A stretch of 64,000 bases of DNA from Mesorhizobium comanense (GCF_005503535.1 NZ_SCNN01000012.1:124001-188000); one strand, 5' to 3'. Shown: positions 8,664 to 16,698, counted from the stretch's first letter. Notes: generated by a model not told the origin, from the letters alone. Made by a program: numbers and translations.

Positions 8664-9653
8664 TCAATACGGGCAGGCGTTGTCAGCCGTATAGTCGTGC
8701 ACCTCGATCTTGCCGGCGATGATGTCGGCCTTGGCCTTTTCGACGGCGGCCTTCATCTCGTCCGTCACCAGCGCCTTGTTGTTGTCGTCCATGGCGTAGT
8801 CGACGCCGCCTTCCTTGAGGCCGAGGTTCTGCACGCCGCCCTTGAAGGTGCCGTTCTTGCCGTCCATGAAGGCATTGTAGACGGCAACGTCGACGCGCTT
8901 CATCATCGAGGTCAGCACCTTGCCGGGCTGCAGGCCGTTCTGGTTGGAATCGACGCCGATGCCGAGCTTGCCGGCATCCGCCGCAGCCTGCAGCACGCCG
9001 ACGCCGGTGCCGCCGGCCGCGGCATAGACCACGTCGGAACCCTGGTCGATCTGCGTCTTGGCGATCTCGCCGCCCTTGGCCGGGTCGTTCCAGGCGGCCG
9101 GCGTGTCACCGGTCATGTTCTGGATGACTTCGGTCGCACCGGCGGCCTTGGCGCCGCCGACATAGCCGCATTCGAACTTGCGGATCAGCGGGATGTCCAT
9201 GCCGCCGACGAAGGAAACCTTCTTCGACTTGGAGGCCATCGCGGCCATGATGCCGACGAGGTAGGAGCCTTCGTTTTCCTTGAAGACCAGCGAGCGGACA
9301 TTGGGCAGGTCGACGGCATCGTCGATGATGGCGAAGTTGAGGTCGGGATATTCGGCAGCGACCTTCTTCAGCGCATCTTCCCAGGCAAAGCCGGCCATGA
9401 CGATCGGGTTGCGGCCGTCCTCGGCGAAGCGGCGCAGGGCCTGCTCGCGCTGCGAGGCGTTGGACACTTCGAACTCGACATAGGCGACGCCGGTCTCGGT
9501 CTTGAATTTCTCGGCGCCGTGATAGGCCGCTTCGTTGAAGGATTTGTCGAACTTGCCGCCCAGATCGTAGAGGATGGCGGGCTGCACATCCGCGGCGAAA
9601 GCCGGAAGAACCATGGCGGTTGCGGCCAGGAGGCCGAGAACGATACGTTTCAT
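8664..9653 (-). CDS. BMP-family nucleoside-binding periplasmic protein
   Basis: 329-aa substrate-binding protein of the PnrA/BMP (Med) family. A signal peptide ends at AFAADVQ; there is no lipobox Cys, so it is a soluble periplasmic protein rather than a lipoprotein. Family motifs are YDLGGKFDKSFNEAAYHGAE (about 30-50), GRNPIVMAGFAWEDAL, VGIMAAMASKSKKVSFVGGMDIPLIRKF and a C-terminal EVHDYTADNACPY. The start at 9653 (MKRIVLGLL) is chosen by the signal peptide. It is the receptor for the ATPase/permease genes at 4053-7790 but is transcribed separately, ending in a strong terminator; separate, higher expression of the binding protein is a common arrangement. Confidence 0.92.
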   Translation of the reverse strand: MKRIVLGLLAATAMVLPAFAADVQPAILYDLGGKFDKSFNEAAYHGAEKFKTETGVAYVEFEVSNASQREQALRRFAEDGRNPIVMAGFAWEDALKKVAAEYPDLNFAIIDDAVDLPNVRSLVFKENEGSYLVGIMAAMASKSKKVSFVGGMDIPLIRKFECGYVGGAKAAGATEVIQNMTGDTPAAWNDPAKGGEIAKTQIDQGSDVVYAAAGGTGVGVLQAAADAGKLGIGVDSNQNGLQPGKVLTSMMKRVDVAVYNAFMDGKNGTFKGGVQNLGLKEGGVDYAMDDNNKALVTDEMKAAVEKAKADIIAGKIEVHDYTADNACPY

Positions 9654-9783
9654 GTGATCCACACCCTGTCGGTTATTTTTTCCGTTACGCCCCGCCTGCT
9701 TGCCCGGTTCTGCGGCAGGCACGCGAGATCAGCCAGGAGCGTATTCCCCTCCCGCTCGGCGGCAATCTGGCACGGCCCGAAAC

Positions 9784-9817
9784 AAAATTCACGCGGAATT
9801 TTGACCTTTTGGAAAAG
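9784..9817. promoter_or_regulatory. Two adjacent inverted repeats upstream of the BMP binding protein
   Basis: AAAATTC-ACGCG-GAATTTT (9784-9802) is a perfect 7-bp inverted repeat, followed at once by CTTTT-GG-AAAAG (9806-9817). They stand out as AT-rich dyads in GC-rich DNA, 131-164 bases ahead of the minus-strand ATG at 9653. They could be regulator operators for nucleoside uptake; no regulator gene is adjacent, so this is only a candidate. Confidence 0.35.
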
Positions 9818-9892
9818 CATGCCACGGCAAGGCCGCGCGGCGATTGCGGCGTGGCGCAAATGTCCGCTTTGCGAGCGGCAGGCGGGCGCCGA

Positions 9893-10216
9893 TCAGGTCG
9901 CCGCAAATTTTCCCGCGCGCGGCTGGCGCCGGTAGCCGATCGCATAGAGCAGGAAGGCCAGCACCGCGAAAACGGCAAAGCCGGGCTGGTTCAGAACCCA
10001 GGCGATGGCGCCGTCCCACAGCAGCGGGCCGGCCTTGGCGCGGACGAAGGTTTCGAAAGCGGCCCGCGTATCCGGCGAGACGGCAAGCCAGCTGGCGTTG
10101 AGCGGGGTCAGCACAAGCGCCGAGGCGGCCACCGTGCGGGTGGTGTCGAGCACCGCCATGATGACGGAAACCGACAGCGCGACCATTGCCGCCAGGCGAA
10201 AGATGAAACGCAGCAT
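9893..10216 (-). CDS. Hypothetical small membrane protein, two predicted TM segments
   Basis: 107 aa from MLRFIFRLAAMVALS. An N-terminal TM segment (about residues 3-23) and a second one near the C-terminus (GFAVFAVLAFLLYAIGY) flank a polar loop with VSPDTRAAFETFV; it ends in a basic tail (RRQPRAGKFAAT). No named family is recognised with confidence. The ATG at 10216 is preferred over an upstream in-frame ATG at 10261 because translation from 10216 starts directly with the hydrophobic segment. It is transcribed away from the binding-protein gene, in the same direction as the next upstream membrane protein. Confidence 0.6.
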   Translation of the reverse strand: MLRFIFRLAAMVALSVSVIMAVLDTTRTVAASALVLTPLNASWLAVSPDTRAAFETFVRAKAGPLLWDGAIAWVLNQPGFAVFAVLAFLLYAIGYRRQPRAGKFAAT

Positions 10217-10342
10217 CAAGGCTCTCCCCGGCGGATCCCGCATGCAGCGGATCCGTGGCACATATCCCGGGACCAGAAATAGAATGGGCGCGGCCTGACC
10301 GCAATCGCGATCCGTGAATTTGAGCGCGTGTCCTTCGTCGCC

Positions 10343-11047
10343 CTATGCGGCTGGCTTACGGCCGCGCCGGTGCACAAGCCACACGGCAAGGATGCCGCCG
10401 GCAATGGCGCCCACCACCAGGCCCGCCAAGCCGATGAAGGCGGCGAAATAGCCGCAGCCGCCCTCGAAGCAGCTCACCTGGGCGACGTCGGCGATGACGG
10501 AGCCGGCGAGAAAACCGCCAACGGCGCCGACGACGGCGCCAAGGATGATGCCGAGCAGGGCGGCGACGATGGAGACATAAACCGGCGGCGCTTCGGCTTG
10601 CGGCTTGGCATAGACATTTTCGGCGCCGGAGCCCCGGCGCAGCAGGTAGATGCAGAGCAGGCCGATGGCGACCTCGGCGCCGCCTATGAGCAGGCTCCTG
10701 GGCGTGAAGACGAAGGGTGGCACGGCAAGCACATAGACCTGTCTCGCCAGCACCCAGACGATGAATGCGACCTGCCAGATGATGAACTGGCGCGGGAAGC
10801 GCGTGGAGCGGCCCAGGGCGAGGCCGAGCAGATACAGCCCCCATGCGACGATGATGACATTGGCGAAGAGCCCGGCAAGGAAGAAGTAGAAGATCGCGTC
10901 GGGCAGGCCGGAATCCCCGAACAGCCAGGAGGCAGACGCCAGTCCGTAGAGCGACCATGCCATGACGAAAATGAGCCAGCCCACGGGGACATAGGACAAG
11001 CCGCTGTCGGGCCGTCCGGCCGGTGTTTGCCCAGTGCCTGTCGTCAT
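10343..11047 (-). CDS. Hypothetical polytopic membrane protein
   Basis: 234 aa from MTTGTGQTPAGRP; GGGGGAG lies 12 bases before the ATG at 11047. The N-terminal half has about four TM segments (beginning VPVGWLIFVMAWSLYGLA), and the C-terminal third is Gly/Ala-rich with glycine-zipper-like stretches (LLGIILGAVVGAVGGFLAG, then GLAGLVVGAIAGGILAVWLVH) ending in a basic RRGRKPAA tail. Two Cys in SCFEGGCGYF sit between those last helices. I do not recognise a characterised family; a small channel-like or stress membrane protein is possible. Real coding potential is supported by hydrophobic pattern and start context. Confidence 0.65.
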   Translation of the reverse strand: MTTGTGQTPAGRPDSGLSYVPVGWLIFVMAWSLYGLASASWLFGDSGLPDAIFYFFLAGLFANVIIVAWGLYLLGLALGRSTRFPRQFIIWQVAFIVWVLARQVYVLAVPPFVFTPRSLLIGGAEVAIGLLCIYLLRRGSGAENVYAKPQAEAPPVYVSIVAALLGIILGAVVGAVGGFLAGSVIADVAQVSCFEGGCGYFAAFIGLAGLVVGAIAGGILAVWLVHRRGRKPAA

Positions 11048-11429
11048 TGTGCGACGATGCTCCCCCGCAAAGTCCGCCGATCGCTCGGTCACAGGCACTC
11101 GACCGCCGTGCCGGGGTGAAGTCAAGCACGCCTGGCCGCCCGGTCCCGGCTTTGCACATCATTCGGCGGCAAAGCTTGCAAAAACGCCACGCCGGCCGGT
11201 CAACCGGACCCGGTTCGACAGCTATGTGGAATAGACCGCCGTTATGGCTTGGCATTCGGCGCGGGATCGACTAGATGAGCCCCGCGCCTGTTGCTTCGAC
11301 GGCTCAGGTGCTGGGAAGGACGTCCGCTGGTTGGACGGCGTCCATGGCGCGGAAATTCCGCATCGCAACCCCAAGGAGATGCATCTCCCCAACCCGCGCG
11401 GCGAAACCGGCCGGCGCGAAGGCAAGGAC
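11048..11429. other. Intergenic region, no gene seen
   Basis: About 380 bases between a minus-strand membrane protein and tRNA-Ser. The short ORFs that cross it have no ribosome-binding sites or recognisable products. It must hold the divergent promoters of the membrane gene and of the tRNA. Small dyads such as CCGGCCGGTCAACCGG are present but none looks like a terminator or a known RNA. Confidence 0.5.
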
Positions 11430-11519
11430 GGAGAGGTGGCCGAGTGGTTGAAGGCGCACGCCTGGAAAGTGTGTTTACGGGAGACCGTAACGCGGGTTCG
11501 AATCCCGCTCTCTCCGCCA
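11430..11519 (+). tRNA. tRNA-Ser (anticodon GGA)
   Basis: A 90-nt gene with encoded CCA (11517-11519). The acceptor stem GGAGAGG (11430-11436) pairs with TCTCTCC (11509-11515), discriminator G. The anticodon arm CACGC/GTGTG encloses loop CTGGAAA with anticodon GGA at 11464-11466, which reads UCC and UCU serine codons. A long variable arm (TTTACGGGAGACCGTAA region) identifies class II serine tRNA, and the T arm GCGGGTTCGAATCCCGC is canonical. No integrase or duplicated 3' end follows it, so there is no sign that an element has integrated here. Confidence 0.97.
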
Positions 11520-11602
11520 GTCCCCAATACTCACCACTTCGTGTCCGTCCAGGCAGTTCGTGACGGCAGTTTTCCAGCTATGCTGCGGGCGAGGGGGAAA
11601 TC

Positions 11603-11929
11603 ATGCCGGAGGTCAGCCGAAGCAAACCCGTGTCCTGGGCGCCTTTCCGGGTGCTGGTGGCCTTGCTCATACTGCCTTTCGTCTGGCGGCTCTGTATTCC
11701 GGGCGGCGAATTCGCCAGCCGAGGTGTGGTGTGGCTGGATATCATCCTCAATCTGGGGCTGATTGCCGGCCTCTACGGCACCCGCAAGGCCTTGATGGCA
11801 GCCGCCCCGGCCGACGAGCGCTGGAAGGTCGGCGCGCCGCTCTACTGGGCGGCGATGATATCGGGTTTCGGCATGCTGGTCATCCGCATGACCAGCAGCC
11901 ATGGCTGGTGGACGGGGCACTTGGCGTAG
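11603..11929 (+). CDS. Hypothetical small membrane protein
   Basis: 108 aa with three predicted hydrophobic segments: about residues 14-31 (FRVLVALLILPFVWRLCI), 42-60 (VWLDIILNLGLIAGLYG) and 78-95 (APLYWAAMISGFGMLVI). A GAGGGGG ribosome-binding site stands five bases before the ATG at 11603. Not a family I can name. It lies just downstream of tRNA-Ser and upstream of the EcfG-type promoter that drives the DUF982 gene. Confidence 0.6.
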   Translation: MPEVSRSKPVSWAPFRVLVALLILPFVWRLCIPGGEFASRGVVWLDIILNLGLIAGLYGTRKALMAAAPADERWKVGAPLYWAAMISGFGMLVIRMTSSHGWWTGHLA

Positions 11930-11966
11930 GCGTTCGCGTCATCCCGACGGGCAATTGAAGATCTGT

Positions 11967-11991
11967 GGAACCTCCCGTCGCGCGGTGCGTT
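11967..11991 (+). promoter_or_regulatory. Candidate sigma-EcfG (general stress) promoter for the DUF982 gene
   Basis: GGAAC at 11967-11971, a 16-base spacer, and CGTT at 11988-11991 match the alphaproteobacterial EcfG/RpoE2 consensus exactly. It points toward the ATG at 12073, leaving a leader of about 75 bases. Exact consensus match is seen; use by EcfG is inferred. Confidence 0.7.
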
Positions 11992-12072
11992 TCCTCGCGT
12001 CGAAATCGTGAACCCGCCAGTATCCATCCAGCCTGATATCCATCCGAACCCGCGCCAACAGGAGCCTGCCTC

Positions 12073-12375
12073 ATGCACGACAAGGTGTTTCACTCACCCG
12101 TTTGGTTGACCGTCGGCCTCGGCTTCAAGCGCGAGATCTCGTCGCTGGCCGAAATGCACGATTTCCTGACCGACTGGACGACGTCCCGCCGTGGCCCGCT
12201 CTACCGCAACGCGGTGGAGGCGTGCGGCCTCGCGCTGGAAGGCTGCATCACAAGGGACGAGGCGCGGCATGCCATGGTCGAGTTCGCCGATGCCACCGGC
12301 ATCCTCTGGCCGGATATCGAGCCGGTCATCGTGGCGCGGGCCGTCGCGCGCGGCTATGGCGGCTACGCAGCCTGA
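12073..12375 (+). CDS. DUF982 domain-containing protein
   Basis: 100-aa cytosolic protein. The chain HSPVWLTVGLGFKREISSLAE (residue 7 on), the central RGPLYRNAVEACGLALEG and the region that follows match the DUF982 family, small proteins of 80-110 aa expanded in rhizobia and of unknown function. The start ATG lies after AGGAGCCTGCCTC. It is preceded by an EcfG-type promoter and followed by an 11-bp hairpin terminator, so it is a monocistronic unit. Membership of the general stress regulon is the best functional clue available. Confidence 0.85.
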   Translation: MHDKVFHSPVWLTVGLGFKREISSLAEMHDFLTDWTTSRRGPLYRNAVEACGLALEGCITRDEARHAMVEFADATGILWPDIEPVIVARAVARGYGGYAA

Positions 12376-12421
12376 CCAACGTCCTGCCATCGTGGTGACT
12401 ATCCGTCAGAGTCATCACCGG

Positions 12422-12463
12422 AAGCCCGGCTCCGCCCTCCCGAGCCGGGCTTTCCCATTTTCA
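12422..12463 (+). terminator. Rho-independent terminator of the DUF982 gene
   Basis: AAGCCCGGCTC (12422-12432) pairs with GAGCCGGGCTT (12442-12452), an 11-bp perfect stem with a 9-base loop, followed by TTTCCCATTTTC. It lies 47 bases after the DUF982 stop and separates it from the bphO-bphP promoter. Confidence 0.85.
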
Positions 12464-12520
12464 ACGGGTTGCCGGCGCGCAACGACGGCTCGATTTCGAG
12501 TAAATTGTTCAAAAAGTCGT

Positions 12521-12545
12521 GGAACCGACTTTCCCGGACGGCGTT
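12521..12545 (+). promoter_or_regulatory. Candidate sigma-EcfG promoter for bphO-bphP
   Basis: GGAAC (12521-12525), 16-base spacer, CGTT (12542-12545): an exact consensus match. The predicted transcription start would be near 12552, which rules out the in-frame ATG at 12557 and supports the ATG at 12599 for bphO. It lies downstream of the DUF982 terminator, in an otherwise gene-free gap, correctly oriented for the heme oxygenase and phytochrome genes. Confidence 0.75.
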
Positions 12546-12598
12546 AGAGGCCAAATGTGCCACAGCTACGGCATCTTCCTGGGGATTTGCAGACCAGC

Positions 12599-13156
12599 AT
12601 GCATCAACCGTCCCGCCGCTTCCTGTTGAGGGAGCGCACATCAGAAGCGCACCGCCGTGTCGACGAACGCGTCGGAAGTTTCGACACCGTCGAATCCTAT
12701 GGCCACTATCTCACGGGCCTCTACCGGTTCCGGCTTCCCATCGAAAGGGCGCTAGGGAGGGCTTCCCTGCCGGAAAGCCTCTCCAGCTGGCGGCCGACGC
12801 TTGTCGGCCCTGACCTGCTCGCGGACATCCTGGCCCTGGGATTGCGCGCGGACGACGTTCCCGATTGGCCAGCCGGCCTGCTGGCGGACGGTTCTTCGCT
12901 GTTCGGTTGCCTTTATGTCCTGGAAGGGTCGGCGTTCGGGGCGCGCATCCTGCTCAAGCGGGCGCTCGCCCTCGGGCTGGATCGCGCGCATGGGGCCAGC
13001 CACCTCTCGCGTCAGGCTTCGTCCGACAGCTGGAACGAGTTCGTTTCCGCACTCGAAAACGCCGACGGGCTGGACATGGAGCGCGTCGTGTCGGCGGCGA
13101 TAGACACGTTCGCCGCGGCGGAAAAGGGATTCTCAAGGCTTGAAGATGTTGAATAA
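12599..13156 (+). CDS. bphO: Biliverdin-producing heme oxygenase (BphO type)
   Basis: 185 aa. Cleaves heme to biliverdin IX-alpha, CO and iron; biliverdin is the chromophore of the phytochrome encoded next. The likely proximal haem ligand is His18 in RERTSEAHRRVDERV, and YVLEGSAFGARIL (about residue 105) corresponds to the distal helix with the flexible Gly segment (GSxxGG in relatives; here GSAFGA). Start at 12599 is used because the upstream ATG at 12557 would sit almost on the predicted transcript start. It overlaps bphP by 11 bases, so translation is coupled. The sequence is divergent from canonical HO, as is usual for bphO genes. Confidence 0.85.
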   Translation: MHQPSRRFLLRERTSEAHRRVDERVGSFDTVESYGHYLTGLYRFRLPIERALGRASLPESLSSWRPTLVGPDLLADILALGLRADDVPDWPAGLLADGSSLFGCLYVLEGSAFGARILLKRALALGLDRAHGASHLSRQASSDSWNEFVSALENADGLDMERVVSAAIDTFAAAEKGFSRLEDVE

Positions 13157-15707
13157 GCCGGCAGTGGACCTGACCAATTGCGATCGGGAGCCTATCCATA
13201 TTCCTGGAAGCATACAGCCGCATGGCTGCCTGATCGCCTGCGATACGAACGCCGCCACGTGCCTGCGCCATTCAGCCAACGCCAACGAGACGCTTGGCTG
13301 GAGCGGCGAGATCAATGGCGCGCCCCTGGAAACGATCCTCGGCGACAGGGCCGCCCATGATCTTCGCAACACGCTGGCGACGGTCGGATCAGGATCCCGT
13401 CCCGCGCTGCAATTCGGCGTCGAACTGCCATCCGGCAAGGCATTCGACATCGCCGTGCATCGCCACAAATCGAGCACGATCATCGAACTCGAGCCCGCCA
13501 GCAGGGAAGCCGAGCAGCCGCTGTCGCTTGCCCGCTCGCTGATTGGCCGCCTCGGCGACATCGCGGACGTCGACCGCCTGATCAATCAGGCGGCGCGGCT
13601 TGTACGCGGCCTGCTGAACTACGACAGGGTGATGGTCTATCGCTTCGAGGCGGATGGGGCCGGCAAGGTGGTCAGCGAGGTCAAGCGCGCCGATCTGGAG
13701 AGCTTTCTCGGTCAGTATTTCCCGGCCAGCGACATTCCCCAGCAGGCGCGCAGCCTTTACCTGCGCAACACGATCAGGATCATTTCCGACGCCAGCGGCG
13801 AGCGGGTGCCGGTCGTTCCGGAACTGGACCCTTCCGGCGAACCGCTGGATCTGTCGTTCGCGCATCTCAGAAGCGTCTCGCCCATCCATTGCGAGTATCT
13901 GCGCAACATGGGCGTCGCGGCGTCCATGTCGATATCCGTCATCGTCGATGGCGCGCTCTGGGGACTGATCGCCTGTCATCACTACAGCCCGCGCTCCCTG
14001 CCGATGGCGAAGCGGGTCGCCGCCGAGATGTTTGGCGAGTTTTTCTCGCTGCACCTGCAGGCCCTGAAGCAGAAACGGACGCTCGAAACCGCCAGGATCG
14101 CGCGCCAGGCCATCGACGGCTTCCTGAAGCTCGCCTCAAGGACCGCCGACCTGGACGCGCTGTTGCGCGACAATCTGCCGGAACTGGCCAAGCTCATGCC
14201 ATGTGACGGGGTCGGCCTGTGGAAGGACGAGAAATGGACCGCGGTGGGCTCGGCGCCCGCCGGGGATTACCTGCCCGACCTCGCGCGCTTTGTCGGGGTC
14301 ATGGCCGACGGCAAGGTATGGGCCACGCATTCGCTTTCCCAAGGCTTCGCGGACGCCGAGGATTTCAGCCGCGACGCAGCCGGGGTGCTGGCGGTGCCGC
14401 TGTCGCAACGCCCGAGGGACTATCTCTTCTTTTTCCGGAAGGAGTTGGTGCAGACGCTCAATTGGGCCGGAAATCCCGACAAGGTCTATGAGGTCGGTCC
14501 GCTCGGAGACCGGCTCACGCCGCGCAAGAGCTTCGCCATCTGGAAAGAAACCGTCCACATGCAGTCGCAGCCTTGGACCGAGGCCGATCGCGAGATTGCC
14601 GAAGCCGCGCGCATGGCGCTGGTCGAGATCGTGCTCCATCACAACGAGCTCGTCGCCGAGGAGCGCGACAAAGCCGATGTGCGGCAGCGCATGCTGAACG
14701 AGGAACTCAATCACCGCGTCAAGAACATCCTCGCCGTCATCAAATCGCTCGTTGGCCATCCCGTGCAGGAAGGCCGCGGACTGAGCGATTACGTAGAGGC
14801 TCTCAAAGGCCGGATCCAGGCGCTTTCCTTCGCGCACGACCAGGTGGTGCGCGGCGACGGCGGAGGCGCGCTTGCCGACCTGCTCAATGCCGAGCTCTCT
14901 CCCTATCGCACGCCATCGTCGACACTCGAACTGACCGGGCCAGCCGTCTGGCTCGACGCACGCGCCTTTTCCGTGATGGCGTTGGTGTTGCACGAGATGT
15001 CCACCAACGCCGCCAAATATGGCGCCCTGTCGAAGGCGGGAGGCACGGTGAGCATCACCTGGAAGCTGCTCGAAGGCGGCGACTGCGAATTGCTCTGGAG
15101 CGAGGCGGGCGGCCCGCGGGTTTCGCCGCCGATGCGGTTCGGATTCGGCACCGCTCTCGTGGACCGCAGCATTCCATACGACCTCGGCGGCGAGAGCCGG
15201 GTTGACTACAAGCCGGACGGCATCAATGCCCGGTTCCTGCTTCCTGCCAGACATGTGGCCGCGCCAGCCGAGACAAGGAGACACGAAGACACCGCCGGGC
15301 AAGCCTCCTTCGCCAAGGAGACGCCCTTCGCCGACGATCTGCGCGTCCTGCTCGTCGAGGATCAGATGCTGATCGCCATGGACGCGGAAAACATGCTGGC
15401 CGACCAGGGAATTTCCAACGTCGCCGTCGCCGCCTCCGCGGCGGATGCCTTGCAGAAACTACGTGCCGGCGCGCCGCATCTGGCGGTCCTCGACATCAAT
15501 CTGGGGGAGGGAACGTCGCTGCCGGTTGCCGAGGAACTTTCGCGGCGCGGCATTCCGTTCGTGTTCGCCACGGGGTACGGCGACAAGTCGTTGATCCCCT
15601 CGGCCTTCGCTGACGTGGCGGTGGTGCGCAAGCCCTACAATGCCGATGCCCTGCGGCGCGCCCTGACAACCGCTCTCCAGTCACGGAACCCGCACATCAC
15701 GATCTGA
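13146..15707 (+). CDS. bphP: Bacteriophytochrome: PAS-GAF-PHY sensor, HWE histidine kinase, C-terminal receiver
   Basis: 853-aa red/far-red photoreceptor kinase. Cys12 in DLTNCDREPIHIPGSIQPHG is the biliverdin-attachment Cys of bacterial phytochromes. A PAS domain (about 15-120) is followed by GAF (about 135-310) with PASDIP and its chromophore-contacting Asp196, a PHY domain (about 320-500), then an HWE-type kinase: phosphoacceptor His523 in ELNHRVKNILAV, an ATPase domain with HEMSTNAAKYGALS and WSEAGG. The C-terminal receiver (about 735-850) has VLLVEDQ and phospho-Asp783 in LDINLGEG. ATG at 13146 has AAGG 7 bases upstream; TTG at 13140 is possible. The hybrid architecture resembles Agrobacterium BphP2 (Agp2). 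No output regulator is adjacent. Confidence 0.95.
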   Translation: MLNKPAVDLTNCDREPIHIPGSIQPHGCLIACDTNAATCLRHSANANETLGWSGEINGAPLETILGDRAAHDLRNTLATVGSGSRPALQFGVELPSGKAFDIAVHRHKSSTIIELEPASREAEQPLSLARSLIGRLGDIADVDRLINQAARLVRGLLNYDRVMVYRFEADGAGKVVSEVKRADLESFLGQYFPASDIPQQARSLYLRNTIRIISDASGERVPVVPELDPSGEPLDLSFAHLRSVSPIHCEYLRNMGVAASMSISVIVDGALWGLIACHHYSPRSLPMAKRVAAEMFGEFFSLHLQALKQKRTLETARIARQAIDGFLKLASRTADLDALLRDNLPELAKLMPCDGVGLWKDEKWTAVGSAPAGDYLPDLARFVGVMADGKVWATHSLSQGFADAEDFSRDAAGVLAVPLSQRPRDYLFFFRKELVQTLNWAGNPDKVYEVGPLGDRLTPRKSFAIWKETVHMQSQPWTEADREIAEAARMALVEIVLHHNELVAEERDKADVRQRMLNEELNHRVKNILAVIKSLVGHPVQEGRGLSDYVEALKGRIQALSFAHDQVVRGDGGGALADLLNAELSPYRTPSSTLELTGPAVWLDARAFSVMALVLHEMSTNAAKYGALSKAGGTVSITWKLLEGGDCELLWSEAGGPRVSPPMRFGFGTALVDRSIPYDLGGESRVDYKPDGINARFLLPARHVAAPAETRRHEDTAGQASFAKETPFADDLRVLLVEDQMLIAMDAENMLADQGISNVAVAASAADALQKLRAGAPHLAVLDINLGEGTSLPVAEELSRRGIPFVFATGYGDKSLIPSAFADVAVVRKPYNADALRRALTTALQSRNPHITI

Positions 15708-15854
15708 CTCCGGATTTTCAAGACGTTCCAGATATTGTCACGGGCCGACGTTCACCGCGTGATCGAGATTTCGTGTTTGGCCTGACGGCGGCTTTCCTTT
15801 CGCCTCACCGGGCGACGATGATAGCGTCACGGCTCTCACGGGCAGGGGGAAATC

Positions 15855-16103
15855 ATGAAGAAAGTCGCATATTCTATACTGGTGGGTCTCTTTTGCGTCG
15901 CACAGGCCAACGCAGGCCAGCAAATCCTGCGCCACGAACCAGGCGCCGGACAATTGCGTACAGGGGAGACTGTCCTTGTTGACGACGGCTCCTGCCCGAA
16001 AGGCCAGATCAAGGAGGTCAAGGCCGGGAGCGACCGCAGCGTCAAGACCGGCAACAAAGTGGCCGGACACAAGCGCATCTATCGTTGCATACGGCATCCC
16101 TGA
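15855..16103 (+). CDS. Small secreted protein (DUF6719-like)
   Basis: 82 aa with a clear signal peptide (MKKVAYSILVGLFCVAQANA, cleavage after ANA). The mature part contains LRTGETVLVDDGSCPKGQIKEV and ends KRIYRCIRHP; two Cys could form a disulfide. It resembles small periplasmic proteins annotated as DUF6719 in rhizobia, but I hold that family name tentatively. AGGGGGAAATC provides a good ribosome-binding site before the ATG. It is monocistronic, between bphP and a convergent small gene. Confidence 0.65.
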   Translation: MKKVAYSILVGLFCVAQANAGQQILRHEPGAGQLRTGETVLVDDGSCPKGQIKEVKAGSDRSVKTGNKVAGHKRIYRCIRHP

Positions 16104-16121
16104 TCCAGCTGCGCGGGCAGG

Positions 16122-16319
16122 TCAGTCGCTGGAGGGTGATTTGTGAGGAGCCGTCCCTGGACTGGCCGGAGCGGGTCGGTCAGCCGTTTGCGCGGACAGC
16201 CGCAATGCCCTCAGCCTGGCGGTCTTCGCTTCCCGGGCCGCCCGCTCTGCCGCGATGACGATCTCGGATTCCCGCTTGGCGCGCTCGTCGCGCTGCGTAT
16301 CCACTTTCGCCCGGGTCAT
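16122..16319 (-). CDS. Small charged helical protein, function unknown
   Basis: 65 aa, rich in Arg, Glu and Ala with one long predicted helix or coiled coil (RDERAKRESEIVIAAERAAR and on to TARLRALRLS) and a Pro/Ala/Ser tail. The pattern is like short rhizobial proteins that contain EKTARLRALRLA. GGAGAA lies seven bases before the ATG at 16319, which decides this start over an ATG further upstream. No function can be assigned. Confidence 0.55.
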   Translation of the reverse strand: MTRAKVDTQRDERAKRESEIVIAAERAAREAKTARLRALRLSAQTADRPAPASPGTAPHKSPSSD

Positions 16320-16461
16320 TCGTCGCTTCTCCGTTTCATGCACATTTCTACAGAAGTTGCCGAGCCTCTGAGCCATCTGCCTACGAGGCAGGATGCCGGG
16401 ACAGTTCGGCGCTGACGATTACAAATGATGGTCATTGCCGACTTTCGCGCGGTGCCAGCCG

Positions 16462-16698
16462 TCAAGCTCGCCATTTAAGGCATATGACCAGGGATGCCTC
16501 GAGGACATGGCTTCCGGCCTCGTCGCGGACCTTGACGGCAATGGCAGCGCGATCGTCCTCCAGCATTTCGTCGCGAAGGATGTCCGGCAGGATTCGAACC
16601 GCTTCGCGGCGCAGGCGGTCGCGGCTCTCGAAAACCTGGCCTTCCTCGTCCACCGTGAGGCCGTCACTACTGTATAGGTCCAGGTAATATCGCGGCAT
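16462..16698 (-). CDS. DUF6894-like small protein
   Basis: 78 aa starting MPRYYLDLYSSDGLTVDEEG. This opening (MPRYYFHL...DxEG), the RDRLRREAVRILPDILRDE helix and the V-x-V-R-D-E-A-G strand match a small rhizobial family now called DUF6894, which usually has many paralogues per genome. The longer frame from 16782 is not used because the family starts at MPRYY. A loose match to the EcfG consensus exists upstream (see rejected items). Function unknown. Confidence 0.75.
   Translation of the reverse strand: MPRYYLDLYSSDGLTVDEEGQVFESRDRLRREAVRILPDILRDEMLEDDRAAIAVKVRDEAGSHVLEASLVICLKWRA

Noticed and set aside
9654..9892. Purine riboswitch or other leader RNA before the nucleoside-binding protein
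   Set aside because: No conserved three-way-junction core is visible; only short AT-rich dyads that are better explained as operators.
11222..11527. Minus-strand ORF spanning the tRNA-Ser gene
   Set aside because: It overlaps a clear tRNA and has no start context; a chance frame.
11430..11602. tRNA-Ser as a genomic-island attachment site
   Set aside because: No integrase, no repeated tRNA 3' end and no change in base composition downstream.
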